Positions 25,306 through 34,808 are shown, counted from the first letter of the stretch. The stretch is 64,000 nucleotides of DNA from Pulveribacter suum (GCF_003013695.1 NZ_CP027792.1:1-64000); one strand, 5' to 3'. Made by a program: numbers and translations. Notes: generated by a model from the sequence alone, not told the origin.

Positions 25306-27273
25306 TCACACCAGCAAGGCATTCACCCGGCGCACGTAGGCGGCCGGGTCTTCGGGCAGGCCGCCTTCGGCCAGCAGGGCCTGGTCGAACAGGATCTGCG
25401 CCAGGTCGTGGAAGTGCACGCTGCCGTCGAGCTTTTTCACCAGCGGGTGCTCGGGGTTCACTTCCAGCACGGGCTTGGTCTGCGGCGCGCCCTGGCCGGC
25501 CTGCTTCAGGAGGCGCGCCAGCTGCATGCTCATGCCGTGGTCCTGCACCACCAGGCAGGCGGGCGAATCCACCAGGCGGGTGGTGGCGCGCACGTCTTCA
25601 GCGCGGTCCTTCAGGGCCTCCTTGAGCTTGGCCAGTACGGGCTTGAAGGATTCGGCGGCTTCCTCCGCGGCTTTTTTCTCGGCCTCGTCCTGCAGCGTGC
25701 CCAGATCGACCGCGCCCTTGGCCACGGACTGCAGCGGCGTGCCGTCGAAGTCCTGCAGGTAGCCCAGCGCCCACTCATCGACCCGGTCGGTCATGAGCAG
25801 CACCTCGATACCCTTTTTCTTGAAGATCTCCAGCTGCGGGCTGTTCTTGGCTGCCGCCAGGGTGTCGGCGGTGATGTAGTAGATGGCCTCCTGGCCCTCC
25901 TTCATGCGCGCCTTGTACTGGGCCAGGCCGACACTCGGGGTGTCGCTGCTGGTCGAGGCAAAGCGCAGCAGCTTGGCCAGGCGCTCGCGGTTGGAGAAGT
26001 CCTCGCCCAGGCCTTCCTTCAGCACCGCGCCGAACTCGGCCCAGAACTGGCTGTACTTTCCCTCCTTGGCCTTGTCTTCCTCGCTGACCACGTCCTGCAC
26101 GCCGTCCTGGCCGTCGCCGGCTTCATGCGTGTCGTGGCGCGCCAGGTCTTCCAGCATGGACAGCACGCGCTTGGTCGAGCCGTCGCGAATCAGCCGCACG
26201 TCGCGCGACTCCTGCAGCAGCTCGCGGCTGACGTTCAGCGGCAGGTCGCTGGAGTCGATCACGCCGCGCACGAAGCGCAGGTAGCCGGGCATCAGCGCCT
26301 CGGCGTCGTCCATGATGAACACGCGCTTCACATACAGCTTCACGCCCGCGGCCTTGTCGCGGTTCCACAGGTCCATCGGCGCCTTGGCGGGGATGTACAA
26401 GAGCTGCGTGTACTCGGTGTTGCCTTCCACGCGGTTGTGGCTCCAGGCCAGCGGGTTCTCGTGGTCGTGGCTGATCGCCTTGTAGAAGTCCTGGTACTGC
26501 TCGTCGGTGAGGTCCTTCTTCGGGCGCGTCCACAGGGCGCTGGCCTTGTTCACCGTCTCCCACTCGCCCGTCTTGGCCATCTCGCCGGGCTCGCCTTCCT
26601 TGTCGGACTCCTTCCACTCCTCCTGCTCCATCAGGATGGGCAGGCTGATGTGGTCGGAATACTTGGCGATGACCTGCTTGAGCTTCCAGGCGTTCAGGTA
26701 GTCCTCGGCGTCTTCGCGCAGGTGCAGGATGACGCTGGTGCCGCGCTCGCCGCGCTCGATCTGCTCGACCTCGAATTCGCCAGCGCCGCCACTCACCCAG
26801 CGCACGCCCTCGGACGCCGGCAGTCCGGCCCGGCGCGACTCGACCGTGATCCGGTCGGCCACGATGAAACCGGAATAAAAGCCCACGCCGAACTGGCCGA
26901 TCAGCTGGCCCTGCTCACTGGCCGTGGCCTTCTGGTCGCCGGACAGGCGGCTCATGAAGTCCTTGGTGCCGCTCTTGGCGATGGTGCCCAGGTGCTCAAT
27001 GGCCTCCTGCTGGCTCATGCCGATGCCGTTGTCGGTAATGCTGAGGGTGCGCGCCGCCTTGTCGAAGGCCACGCGCACCTCCAGGTGGGACTGGCCCTCG
27101 TACAGGGACGGGTCGTTCAGCGCCTCGAAGCGCAGCTTGTCGCAGGCGTCCGAGGCGTTGGAGATCAGCTCGCGCAGAAAGATCTCCTTGTTGGAGTACA
27201 GCGAGTGCGTGACCAGGTGCAGCAGTTGCGCGACCTCGGCCTGGAAGGAATGCTGGTGCTTGTTGTTGCTCAT
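25306..27273 (-). CDS. htpG: molecular chaperone HtpG (Hsp90)
   Basis: A 655-residue Hsp90 of usual bacterial length. The N-terminal GHKL ATPase motifs are intact: [30 protein letters not shown] and [11 protein letters not shown]. The middle domain ([26 protein letters not shown]) and C-terminal dimerisation domain follow. It folds and remodels client proteins with DnaK in the cytoplasm. I chose ATG 27273 ([14 protein letters not shown]), the normal family start; the upstream in-frame extension is not family-like. A sigma-32-like promoter lies upstream and a repeat-derived terminator downstream. Confidence 0.97.
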   Translation of the reverse strand: MSNNKHQHSFQAEVAQLLHLVTHSLYSNKEIFLRELISNASDACDKLRFEALNDPSLYEGQSHLEVRVAFDKAARTLSITDNGIGMSQQEAIEHLGTIAKSGTKDFMSRLSGDQKATASEQGQLIGQFGVGFYSGFIVADRITVESRRAGLPASEGVRWVSGGAGEFEVEQIERGERGTSVILHLREDAEDYLNAWKLKQVIAKYSDHISLPILMEQEEWKESDKEGEPGEMAKTGEWETVNKASALWTRPKKDLTDEQYQDFYKAISHDHENPLAWSHNRVEGNTEYTQLLYIPAKAPMDLWNRDKAAGVKLYVKRVFIMDDAEALMPGYLRFVRGVIDSSDLPLNVSRELLQESRDVRLIRDGSTKRVLSMLEDLARHDTHEAGDGQDGVQDVVSEEDKAKEGKYSQFWAEFGAVLKEGLGEDFSNRERLAKLLRFASTSSDTPSVGLAQYKARMKEGQEAIYYITADTLAAAKNSPQLEIFKKKGIEVLLMTDRVDEWALGYLQDFDGTPLQSVAKGAVDLGTLQDEAEKKAAEEAAESFKPVLAKLKEALKDRAEDVRATTRLVDSPACLVVQDHGMSMQLARLLKQAGQGAPQTKPVLEVNPEHPLVKKLDGSVHFHDLAQILFDQALLAEGGLPEDPAAYVRRVNALLV

Positions 27274-27339
27274 GCGTTGGAACCAGGGAAAAAGGAGGTT
27301 GGACAAAAAGAAAAGCCGGCGCGGCCGGAACGCCAGCCC

Positions 27340-27368
27340 ATGTGGGGCCAAACGCCGCCGGCTTCAAG
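27340..27368 (-). promoter_or_regulatory. sigma-32 (heat-shock) type promoter of htpG
   Basis: On the minus strand CACCCTTGAAG is followed, after a 15-base spacer from CTTGAA, by CCCCACAT. This matches the RpoH consensus (CCCTTGAA, 13-15 bases, CCCCATNT) closely. It lies about 67 bases upstream of the htpG start and inside the gap to the divergent amidase gene. Confidence 0.8.
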
Positions 27369-27397
27369 GGTGGCCGCAGCTGTCGCACACTGGGGGC

Positions 27398-28696
27398 ATG
27401 CCACACGACAGCAGCACCCAGCGCACCGAGCGCGCCCTGGCCGCCATTGAGGCCGCCGGCGAAGAAGGACGGCGGATTTTCACCCGGGTTTACGCCCAGC
27501 CCGCGCTCCAGGCGGCGCGGGCGGCCGACGAGCGCGCTGCCCGCGGCGCCGCGTTGGGCCCGCTGGACGGGCGCATCGTCTCCATCAAGGACCTGCTGGA
27601 CGTGGCCGGCGAGCCCACCACCGCCGGCTCCATCGCCCTGAAGGACGCCCCGCCCGCGGCGCAGGACGCCGCCGTGGTGCAGCGCCTGCGCGCGGCCGGC
27701 TGCGTGCTCATCGGCAAGACCAACATGACCGAGTTCGCCTTCTCCGGCATCGGCCTCAATCCGCACTACGGAACGCCGGGCAACGCGCACGACGCCAGCC
27801 GCATCCCGGGCGGCTCGTCGAGCGGCGCGGGGGTGAGCGTGGCGCACGGCATGGCCGAGATCGCCATCGGCACCGACACGGGAGGCTCCATCCGCATCCC
27901 GGCGGCGTTCGCCGGCATCGCCGGTTTCAAGCCCACGCAGTCGCGGGTGCCCCGCGAGGGCGCCCTGCCCCTGTCGTACACGCTGGACACCATCGGCCCG
28001 CTGGCGGCGAGCGTCCTGGACTGCGCCCGCGCCGACGCCGTGCTGGCCGGGCAGGACTGGCAGCCGCTGCCCGCGCGCCAGGTGGCCGGCCTGCGCATCG
28101 GCGTGCCGCGCGGCTGGCTGCTGACCGACACCGACGACGCCATCCTGTGCGCCTTCGAGCAGGCCCTGGCCACGCTGGCCGGCGCCGGCGCCCGCCTGGC
28201 CGACCTGCAGCTGGACGAGTGGCTGATGGCGCCGGCGCGGCTGCAGCAAAGCGGCACCCTCTCCGCCGCCGAGGCCGCACACGTCCACCGCGCGCTGCTG
28301 GACAGCGCCCCCCAGCAGCTGGACCCGCGCGTGCTGGCGCGCATCCAGCCCGGGCGCAGCATTCCTGCGCCGCACTACGTGGGCCTGCTGCAGGCGCGCA
28401 CGCGGCTGCAGCGCGAGCTGGACGCGCAGCTGCAGGACGTGGAGCTGCTGGCCCTGCCCACCGTAGCACTGCTGCCCCCGCGCATCGCCGAGCTGGAGCA
28501 CGGCGACGCGGCCTTCATGGCGGCCAATGGGCGCGTGCTGCGCAACCCCTCGGTGTTCAATTTCTACGACCTGCCGGCGCTGTCGCTGCCCATGGGCCGC
28601 GCGGGCGGCCTGCCCTTCGGGCTGATGCTGGTCGCCCGGCGCGGGCGCGACCGCGAGCTGCTGGCACTGGCCGCCGCCATCGAGCGGCTGCGTTGA
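27398..28696 (+). CDS. amidase signature family hydrolase
   Basis: A 432-residue amidase. The Ser-cisSer-Lys centre is visible: Lys64 in IVSIKDLLDV, the cis-Ser in RIPGGSSSGAG (about 140) and nucleophile Ser164 in GTDTGGSIRIPA. It resembles GatA-like amidases but stands alone with no gatB or gatC, so a catabolic amide hydrolase is likelier than the tRNA amidotransferase subunit. No signal peptide is seen. The start is ATG 27398. It is divergent from htpG, and its stop touches the stop of the convergent pirin gene. Confidence 0.9.
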   Translation: MPHDSSTQRTERALAAIEAAGEEGRRIFTRVYAQPALQAARAADERAARGAALGPLDGRIVSIKDLLDVAGEPTTAGSIALKDAPPAAQDAAVVQRLRAAGCVLIGKTNMTEFAFSGIGLNPHYGTPGNAHDASRIPGGSSSGAGVSVAHGMAEIAIGTDTGGSIRIPAAFAGIAGFKPTQSRVPREGALPLSYTLDTIGPLAASVLDCARADAVLAGQDWQPLPARQVAGLRIGVPRGWLLTDTDDAILCAFEQALATLAGAGARLADLQLDEWLMAPARLQQSGTLSAAEAAHVHRALLDSAPQQLDPRVLARIQPGRSIPAPHYVGLLQARTRLQRELDAQLQDVELLALPTVALLPPRIAELEHGDAAFMAANGRVLRNPSVFNFYDLPALSLPMGRAGGLPFGLMLVARRGRDRELLALAAAIERLR

Positions 28697-29590
28697 TCAG
28701 GACATCGCCGGCGCGCTGGGCCGGGGGCCGCCCGGCAGCGGGATGAACTCCTGGTCATCGGCATCGGGCAGCTTCATGTGGCCGGCCTCCCAGTCGGCGG
28801 CGGCCTGGGCCAGGCGCTCCTTGGACGAGGAAACGAAATTCCAGTAGATGAAGCGCTCGCCGATGGGCTCGCCGCCCAGCACCATGACGCTCGCGGGCTG
28901 CACGGCGCGCAGCCGGGAGTCATCAGCGCCCAGCACCAGCATGCGGCCGGCCTCGTAGCGCGAGCCGCCCACCTCGATGGCGCCGGTCGCCACGTACAGC
29001 GCGCGCTCGGGCTGGCCTGACGGGATTTCGGCCGTTGCGCCCGCCCGCATGTCCAGGTGGGCGTAGAACAGCGGCGAATGCGTGGCGGCTCCCGCCGTCA
29101 GGCCATAGGCGCTGCCGGCAATCAGGCGCCCTTGCACACCCCCCTCGCTCCACTGCGGCAGGTCGCTGCCTTCGTGGTGCGAGAACGAGGGCGCGCATTC
29201 TTCGTGTTCCCTGGGCAGCGCCACCCAGGCCTGGATGCCGTGCAGGTGGTCGCCCACGGCGCGGGCCTTTTCAAAGCGCTCGCTGTGCGTGATGCCGCTG
29301 CCCGCGGTCATCCAGTTGACTTCGCGCGCCCGGATGGGCTGCGTGTAGCCCAGGCTGTCGCGGTGCACGATCTCGCCGTCGAACAGGTACGTCACGGTGG
29401 ACAGCCCGATGTGCGGATGCGGGCGCACGTCCACGCTGCGGTCCACGCCGGCGGCCAGGTCGAGCGGCCCCATGTGGTCGAAGAAGATGAAGGGCCCGAC
29501 CATGCGCCGCCTGGCAAAGGGCAGCACGCGCCCCACATCCAGGCCGCCGCCCAGGCTGCGGCGGCGCTGCTCGATGACCATCTCCACCAT
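28697..29590 (-). CDS. pirin family protein
   Basis: A 297-residue bicupin. The N-terminal cupin has the pirin metal motif HPHIGLSTVTYLFDGEIVHRDS and NWMTAGSGITHSE, which bind Fe(II) in pirin; the C-terminal cupin includes FIYWNFVSSSKERL. Bacterial pirins act as quercetinase-like dioxygenases or redox-sensing regulators; which applies here cannot be told. I chose ATG 29590 (MVEMVIEQRRRSLGG). The gene is single, convergent with the amidase gene and divergent from the DUF2946-like gene. Confidence 0.92.
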   Translation of the reverse strand: MVEMVIEQRRRSLGGGLDVGRVLPFARRRMVGPFIFFDHMGPLDLAAGVDRSVDVRPHPHIGLSTVTYLFDGEIVHRDSLGYTQPIRAREVNWMTAGSGITHSERFEKARAVGDHLHGIQAWVALPREHEECAPSFSHHEGSDLPQWSEGGVQGRLIAGSAYGLTAGAATHSPLFYAHLDMRAGATAEIPSGQPERALYVATGAIEVGGSRYEAGRMLVLGADDSRLRAVQPASVMVLGGEPIGERFIYWNFVSSSKERLAQAAADWEAGHMKLPDADDQEFIPLPGGPRPSAPAMS

Positions 29591-29726
29591 GTCGTGTCTT
29601 CTGCTGATGTACGGGGCCCCATGCTGGCACAACAGCAGCAGCCGGCGCGTCAGCCAGGCGCCCGGCGGATGCGGCTACGCTCGCGGGCGGGGCGGCAGCT
29701 GCCGCCGGCACGGGAGGACACGAGAG

Positions 29727-30314
29727 ATGGACGACATCGTCAAACAGGCCATGGCCAAGTGGCCGCGCGTGCCGCATTGCAGCGGCTGGCTGGGGCTGGA
29801 CGCGCGCGGCCGGTGGTGGCTGCGCGACGAGCAGGCGCAGGCGCTGGGCGCCTTTGCCAGCGGCGTGCCGGGCGCGCGCGGCAGCCGGCTCGAGCACGAG
29901 GGGCTGATCGCCTTCATCGGGCGCAACTACGAGGTCGATGCGCAGGGGCAGTGGTACTTCCAGAACGGCCCGCAGCGGGTGTACGTGGAGCTGGAGGCCG
30001 CGCCCTGGGTCTGGCGGCTGCACGACGACGGCCGCGTTCTCTCGCACACCGGGCGCGCCGTGCAGCCGTCGGCGCTGTGGCTGGACGAGGTGGGGCACGC
30101 CTATCTGCTGGCCGACTGCGGCTTTGGCCTGGTGCACAGCCAGGACGTGGGGCTGGTGGCGCAGGCCGTGGAGCAGGGGCGCTGGACGCCCGAGACACTG
30201 GCAGCGGCGCAGATGCCCGGGCGCTTCGGCTTCGTGCTGAGCCCGCAGCAGCTTGCAGGCAGCAGGGATGGCCCCGCCGCCGCGGATCAGAACCGCTCGC
30301 CCGGCCCCAGGTAG
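29727..30314 (+). CDS. DUF2946-like conserved protein
   Basis: A 196-residue soluble protein starting MDDIVKQAMAKWPRVPHCSGWLGLDARGRWWLRD, a sequence I recall as typical of a Burkholderiales family named DUF2946 or similar. WYFQNGPQRVYVELEAAPWVWRL in the middle is its most conserved-looking part. No catalytic motif is obvious. The function is unknown; the W/Y-rich repeats suggest a binding fold. The start is ATG 29727 with GGGAGGA upstream. Its last 28 bases overlap the 3' end of the convergent pseudouridine synthase gene. Confidence 0.7.
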   Translation: MDDIVKQAMAKWPRVPHCSGWLGLDARGRWWLRDEQAQALGAFASGVPGARGSRLEHEGLIAFIGRNYEVDAQGQWYFQNGPQRVYVELEAAPWVWRLHDDGRVLSHTGRAVQPSALWLDEVGHAYLLADCGFGLVHSQDVGLVAQAVEQGRWTPETLAAAQMPGRFGFVLSPQQLAGSRDGPAAADQNRSPGPR

Positions 30315-31258
30315 CGCCACTGCCCCACGGGCAGCTGCCCCAGCTGCACGCGGCCGATGCGGATGCGCTTGAGGCCCACGACCTTCAGGCCCACCTGCTC
30401 GCACATGCGGCGGATCTGGCGCTTCTTGCCTTCGATGAGCACGAAGCGCAGCTGCTCGGGGTTTTGCCACTCCACCTGCGCCGGTTGCAGGCGCTGGCCG
30501 TCCAGGGAGAGGCCGTGGCGCAGCAGGGCCAGCTTGTCCTGCGGGAAGGCGTCGCGCACGTCCTGCCCCCTGTCGCCGTACTGCACGCGCACCAGGTATT
30601 CCTTGTCGACGGTGGAGTCTTCGCCGATCAGCTGGCGCGCCACGCGCCCGTCCTGGGTCAGCACCAGCAGGCCCACCGAATCGATGTCCAGCCGCCCGCA
30701 CGGGGCCAGCCCGCGCAGCTGGGCCGGTGAAAAGCGCGTGCGGCTGGCGTCGCCCGCCCAGTGCGTGCGCGGGCCGATCAGCGCGGCGGCGGGGGTGTGC
30801 CCGTCCTCGGCCTGGCCGCTCACGTAGCCCATGGGCTTGTGCATCACGATGGTCACCTGCTGCTCTTGCTGGCCCTGCGCGGCGCGGTCCACCTCGATGC
30901 GCGCCAGCGGGCCCACCTGCTGGCCCATCTCGGCCGCGCGGCCGTCCACGCGCACCCAGCCCCGGGCGATCCATTCGTCGGCCTCGCGGCGCGAGCACAG
31001 GCCCAGCTCGGCCATGCGCTTGTTCAGGCGCTGGGTGGCGGCCGGGCCGGGCGCCGCCGCGCCGCCCCGCGCTGCCAATGCGGGGCGCGGCGCGACGGAT
31101 GCAGGGCGCGGCGCAACGGGCGGGGTGGCGGCGCGGCGCGGCGCGGCGGGCGCTGCCGGCGCAGGGCCGGGGGCAGGCGCGGGCCGGCGCAGGGTGAGAC
31201 GGGGGCGGGGCGCGGGGGCGGGCGCTGCAGCAGGGGCGCGGGGGGGCCGGTCGGACAT
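30287..31258 (-). CDS. RsuA/RluB/E/F-family pseudouridine synthase (probably RluF type)
   Basis: A 323-residue enzyme. Residues 1-75 are a disordered Pro/Ala/Arg tail unusual in enteric members. Then an S4 RNA-binding domain (RLNKRMAELGLCSRREADEWIARGWVRVDG) and the catalytic domain with nucleophile Asp in PCGRLDIDSVGLLVLTQDG and the EGKKRQIRRMCEQVGL signature. It isomerises a uridine in rRNA. The MHKPMGYVSGQAEDGHTP stretch is more RluF-like (23S U2604) than RsuA-like, but this is from memory. It is downstream of the Crp/Fnr regulator on the same strand, with 36 bases between. Confidence 0.88.
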   Translation of the reverse strand: MSDRPPRAPAAAPAPAPRPRLTLRRPAPAPGPAPAAPAAPRRAATPPVAPRPASVAPRPALAARGGAAAPGPAATQRLNKRMAELGLCSRREADEWIARGWVRVDGRAAEMGQQVGPLARIEVDRAAQGQQEQQVTIVMHKPMGYVSGQAEDGHTPAAALIGPRTHWAGDASRTRFSPAQLRGLAPCGRLDIDSVGLLVLTQDGRVARQLIGEDSTVDKEYLVRVQYGDRGQDVRDAFPQDKLALLRHGLSLDGQRLQPAQVEWQNPEQLRFVLIEGKKRQIRRMCEQVGLKVVGLKRIRIGRVQLGQLPVGQWRYLGPGERF

Positions 31259-31294
31259 GGCCCGTATTGTCGCGCGCGCCGGCCGCCTGCGCGG

Positions 31295-32032
31295 TCAGGC
31301 CGCTGCGCCGTGGGGGTGCTGCTGTGCAAACAGGCTGGTGCGCAGCGCCTCCAGGTCCAGCACGCGCAGGCCGCCATATTCCACCTGGATGGCGCCCTGC
31401 GCCTGCAAAAAGGCCAGCGCCTCGTTCACGCGCTGGCGCGACAGGCCGACCAGGTAGGCCAGCTCCTGCTGGGTGATGCGCAGCACCTCGCCCACGCCAG
31501 GGTAGAGCACGGGGTTGAACAGCGCCGCCAGGCTGCGCGCCACGCGCAAGTCGGGCCGGCCCATGCGGTCGATCTCGCGCGCGGAGATGAACTGGCCCAG
31601 GCGCTCGTTGAGCTGGTTCATGACGAAGCGGTTGAAGCCGATGGAGTGGTCCAGCAGCCAGTGGAAGGTGTCGATCGGCAGGCCGGCGACCACGCTCCTG
31701 CGAAGGGCCTGGATGTTGTAGCGATAGGGCTCGCGCTTGACGACCGTGCCCTCGCCAAACCAGCCGCCCGGGGGCACGCCGGTGAAGGTCATGGTCAGGC
31801 CGTCCACGTTGTCGGCGCTCATCTTGAGCAGGCCCTCGACCACGCCGAACCAGTAGGTCACCGGCCGGCCCACGCGGCACACGTAGTCGCCCGCGCAGGC
31901 CTCGCCCACCACCAGCGCGGCCACCGCGCGCGCGCGCTCGGCAGGCAGCAGCCGGTGCAGCCAGGGGATGCCGTCCAGCTCCGCCTGGGTGGGCGGGCGG
32001 CGGCGCTGGTGCAGGGAGGCGTCTTGCGTCAT
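31295..32032 (-). CDS. Crp/Fnr family transcriptional regulator
   Basis: A 245-residue regulator: an N-terminal cyclic-nucleotide-binding-type beta barrel (PGGWFGEGTVVKREPYRYNIQAL), a long dimer helix, and a C-terminal winged helix with ITQQELAYLVGLSRQRVNEALAFLQAQG. The N-terminal Cys cluster of Fnr is absent (only two Cys, in ACAGDYVC), so oxygen sensing through an iron-sulphur cluster is unlikely; the cyclic-nucleotide Arg is not obvious either. The ligand is unknown. I chose ATG 32032 (MTQDASLHQRRRPP). Whether it controls the acyl-CoA synthetase locus 3 kb away is untested. Confidence 0.87.
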   Translation of the reverse strand: MTQDASLHQRRRPPTQAELDGIPWLHRLLPAERARAVAALVVGEACAGDYVCRVGRPVTYWFGVVEGLLKMSADNVDGLTMTFTGVPPGGWFGEGTVVKREPYRYNIQALRRSVVAGLPIDTFHWLLDHSIGFNRFVMNQLNERLGQFISAREIDRMGRPDLRVARSLAALFNPVLYPGVGEVLRITQQELAYLVGLSRQRVNEALAFLQAQGAIQVEYGGLRVLDLEALRTSLFAQQHPHGAAA

Positions 32033-32097
32033 GGGCCGGCAGCTTGGCGGCAAACGCCGCCGACGTGGCAGCGGGATTACCACGAAACCACGCCTTT

Positions 32098-32152
32098 CAC
32101 TATCAAATCAATAGCTGCTGGCGCTTGCTCAGTGGGCGTTAGAAGGCGATTT
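32098..32152 (+). repeat. palindromic repeat copy 9
   Basis: Forward copy (CACTATCAAATCAATAGCTG, then CTGGCGCTTGCTCAGTGGGCG) in the gap between the gspB and Crp/Fnr genes. Confidence 0.85.
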
Positions 32153-32169
32153 GACCAATAGGCAGCCGG

Positions 32170-32892
32170 CTACTGTGCCGGCAGCGCGTAGCGGTAGCCC
32201 TTGAAGGCCCAGATGGTGCGCGCCTGCTCGATGCGCTCCAGCACCAGGCCGGGCGCGGCCTGCTCGCCCTCGTGCAGCACCTGGCCGTTGATGATGGCCA
32301 TGCGGTGCTGCGGGTTGGACGAATAGGTGATGCCCGCCAGCTGCAGCGTGGGCAGCTGCGAGCGCACGGCCGGGGGCAGGTCGGCCTGGGCGAACACGGT
32401 GCCGGCGCTGCCGGGGCGCGGGGCTTCCTTCGCAGGGGCCGGCGCGGGTGCCGGTGCCGCTGCCGCTGCCGCTGCAGGCGCAGGCCGGCGCGCACGCTCG
32501 GGTGGCGGCGCCTTGGCGGCCGGCGCGGCGGCGCGCTGCGGCGCGGGCCTGGGGGGCGCGGCCTGCACTGCCGGCGGCGGCGTAGATGGTTCGATGGGCG
32601 GCGGCGCGTCGACCGGGGCCGCGGGCACGGCGCCCGGCAGGGGCGCTGCAGCCTGCACGGCCGGCTGCGGCGTGACGGGCGGCGGCGGCGTCGTCGTCGC
32701 CCGCCCCAGCCACCAGCCGGCGCCGCCCAGGGCCACCGCCAGCAGCAGCGCCAGGGGCAGCCAGGGCAACCCGCCGGCGCGCGGCGCGGCGGGCAGGTCG
32801 GCCGTGGTGGCGGCCGGGGTGTGCAGGTCGGGCACGCCGCCGCGGTGGCGTTCGGCCTGGGCGCGCCGCAGCGCATCGAGGATGTAGGACAT
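32170..32892 (-). CDS. gspB: type II secretion assembly protein GspB
   Basis: A 240-residue protein. It starts MSYILDALRRAQAERHRG, the conserved GspB cytoplasmic start, followed by one membrane helix (LPWLPLALLLAVALGGAGWWLG, about 42-63), a Pro/Ala-rich periplasmic linker, and a C-terminal domain (LAGITYSSNPQHRMAIINGQVLHEGE) typical of GspB. With GspA it opens the peptidoglycan and helps assemble the secretin of type II secretion. It lies downstream of the gspA-like gene on the same strand, with 87 bases between. The other gsp genes are outside the window. Confidence 0.9.
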   Translation of the reverse strand: MSYILDALRRAQAERHRGGVPDLHTPAATTADLPAAPRAGGLPWLPLALLLAVALGGAGWWLGRATTTPPPPVTPQPAVQAAAPLPGAVPAAPVDAPPPIEPSTPPPAVQAAPPRPAPQRAAAPAAKAPPPERARRPAPAAAAAAAPAPAPAPAKEAPRPGSAGTVFAQADLPPAVRSQLPTLQLAGITYSSNPQHRMAIINGQVLHEGEQAAPGLVLERIEQARTIWAFKGYRYALPAQ

Positions 32893-32979
32893 GGGTGGGG
32901 CGTGTCAGGGGGGGTGCGGCGGCCGCGAAGGGCTGGCGGAGGGTGGCTGGCGGAGGGCAGTGGCTGGCAGGTTGCGGGC

Positions 32980-34689
32980 TCAGCCGGGATGCTGCAGCCG
33001 CGGCTCCTGCACGCCGGTGGCGCGGTTGAGCAGCATCAGGGTCAGCGGGCCGGGCTGGCCATCGGGCGTGAGGCCCTGGGCCAGCTGGAACTGGTGGATG
33101 CGCGCGCGCCGCGCGGCGGCCGACAGGGAGCGCGAAGGGGCCGGGCTGCCGCTGGCGCGCGCCAGCTGCCGGTCCAGCCAGGCGGCGGCGGCGCCGCTGG
33201 CCGCCAGATCGCCCGAGGCCGGCAGGTTGGCCGGCGCCTTCCACAGCGTGGCGATGTCGCCATGCCACAGGGGCGCCAGCTCGGCCAGGGGCACGGCGAG
33301 CGTGGCGCCGCCAGCGCCCACCAGCCGGGCGTTCTCGCCCTGCAGGGCCTGCAGCACCACCGTCTGCTCCGCTCCGCCGCCGGCCGGCTGCAGCGTCAGC
33401 AGCACCGGGCGGTCGATCAGGCGCAGCAGGCTCAGGCTGGCGCGGCGCGAGCGAAAGCAGCGCAGGCCCTGGCCCGCCAGTGCGGCGCAGGCGTCGGGCG
33501 CAGCGGCTGGCAGCTCCGCCTGCCAGGCGAGCGCCAGCGTGCGCCATGCGGCGGCTTCGGCGGCCGCGGGCTCGGGCTGGGCCTGCAGGAACTGCGCCAG
33601 TGCCGGCACCACTGCCGCCGTGGCGGACGCGGCCGACGCGGGGGCAACAGCAGAAGCAGCCCCGGGTGCGGGCGTCGCCGCTGCCCCGGATGCGGCCGGC
33701 GCCGCTGCCACGGCCGCAGGGGCCGCCGCGCCGGGCCGGCCGGCCCCGCCCGCGGGCCAGGCCAGCAGCCCCAGCGCCCAGACGGCCGCCAGCGCGGCGC
33801 CAGCGCCGGCCAGCAGCCCCATGCCGCCGGCCAGCCAGCGCCGCCGCGCGCCGCTCGCGGCCGCCGTACCGCTGCCAAAGACCTCGCGCGCGGCCTGGCG
33901 CAGGGTGGCGCCGTGCACCTGGCGCTCGCCGCGGCTGTAGGCGCCCAGCAGGGCGCGGTCGCACAGCACGTTGATGCGCCGCGGCACCCCCTGGGTGATG
34001 GCGTGCACGCGCGCCAGCGTGCGCCGGTCAAACGGCAGCGGCCCGCGCAGCCCGGCCACCGCCAGGCGGTGGGCAACGTACTGCCCCGTCTCCGCCCGGC
34101 TCAAGGGCCCCAGGTGGTAGCGCGCGATCACCCGCTGCGCCAGCTGCTCCAGCTTGGGGTGGGCCACCATGGCACGCAGCTCGGGCTGGCCGATCAGGAT
34201 GATCTGCAGCAGCTTTTTCTCGTTGGTTTCCAAGTTGGTGAGCAGGCGCAGCTGCTCCAGCACGTCCAGGCGCAGGTTCTGCGCCTCGTCGATGATGAGC
34301 ACGCTGGAGCGCCCGGCGGCGTGGGCGCGCAGCAAAAACTCGTTGAGCGGATCGATGCAGTCCTTGACGGTCTCCGCGCCGGGGGTGGCGGGGCGGTGCA
34401 CCACGCCGAACTCGTCGCAGATGGAGCGCAGCAGCTCGGAGACCGTCAGCTTGGGGTTGAAGATGTAGGCGACGTTGCAGCTGTCCGGGATCTGCTCCAG
34501 AAAGCACCGGCACACGGTGGTCTTGCCGGCGCCGACCTCGCCGGTGAGCAGCACGAAGCCGCCGCCCGCCTGAAGCCCGTACAGCAGGTGCGCCAGCGCC
34601 TCGCGGTGGCGCTCGCTCATGAACAGGTAGCGCGGGTCGGGCGCGATGGAAAAGGGCGGCTGCTCCAGGCCGAAGAACGGGGCGTACAT
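32980..34689 (-). CDS. gspA: GspA/ExeA-type AAA ATPase with peptidoglycan-binding domain
   Basis: A 569-residue protein. It starts MYAPFFGLEQPPFSIAPDPRYLFMS as in ExeA/GspA, with Walker A GEVGAGKTT (about 49-57), Walker B VLIIDEAQN, sensor region GQPELRAMVAHPKL, then a membrane helix near residues 285-310 and a long Ala/Pro linker. The C-terminal part ends in a peptidoglycan_binding_1-like motif (QFQLAQGLTPDGQPGPLTLMLLNR). It uses ATP to help insert the type II secretin through the cell wall, with GspB. The region upstream to 34917 is the shared gap with the divergent acyl-CoA synthetase gene. Confidence 0.92.
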   Translation of the reverse strand: MYAPFFGLEQPPFSIAPDPRYLFMSERHREALAHLLYGLQAGGGFVLLTGEVGAGKTTVCRCFLEQIPDSCNVAYIFNPKLTVSELLRSICDEFGVVHRPATPGAETVKDCIDPLNEFLLRAHAAGRSSVLIIDEAQNLRLDVLEQLRLLTNLETNEKKLLQIILIGQPELRAMVAHPKLEQLAQRVIARYHLGPLSRAETGQYVAHRLAVAGLRGPLPFDRRTLARVHAITQGVPRRINVLCDRALLGAYSRGERQVHGATLRQAAREVFGSGTAAASGARRRWLAGGMGLLAGAGAALAAVWALGLLAWPAGGAGRPGAAAPAAVAAAPAASGAAATPAPGAASAVAPASAASATAAVVPALAQFLQAQPEPAAAEAAAWRTLALAWQAELPAAAPDACAALAGQGLRCFRSRRASLSLLRLIDRPVLLTLQPAGGGAEQTVVLQALQGENARLVGAGGATLAVPLAELAPLWHGDIATLWKAPANLPASGDLAASGAAAAWLDRQLARASGSPAPSRSLSAAARRARIHQFQLAQGLTPDGQPGPLTLMLLNRATGVQEPRLQHPG

Positions 34690-34760
34690 GGCGCGAGGAT
34701 ACCGCCGCGGCCGGCGCGGGCCGCTTGCGCCAGCGGAGCAGCGGGCGGCGCCTGGGTTCA

Positions 34761-34808
34761 GGGTTAGACCCCTGAGGACTAACCCCGAGATTGTCGTCGC
34801 AAAGACAA
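34761..34808. promoter_or_regulatory. two inverted repeats upstream of the acyl-CoA synthetase operon
   Basis: GGGTTAG (34761-34767) pairs with CTAACCC (34779-34785), 11 bases apart, and TTGTC (34791) with GACAA (34804). The position, 110-155 bases before the operon start, fits operator sites for a dimeric regulator. The regulator is not identified. Confidence 0.45.

Noticed and set aside
25408-27450. 680-codon plus-strand frame over htpG
   Set aside because: Antisense shadow; HtpG motifs are unambiguous on the minus strand.
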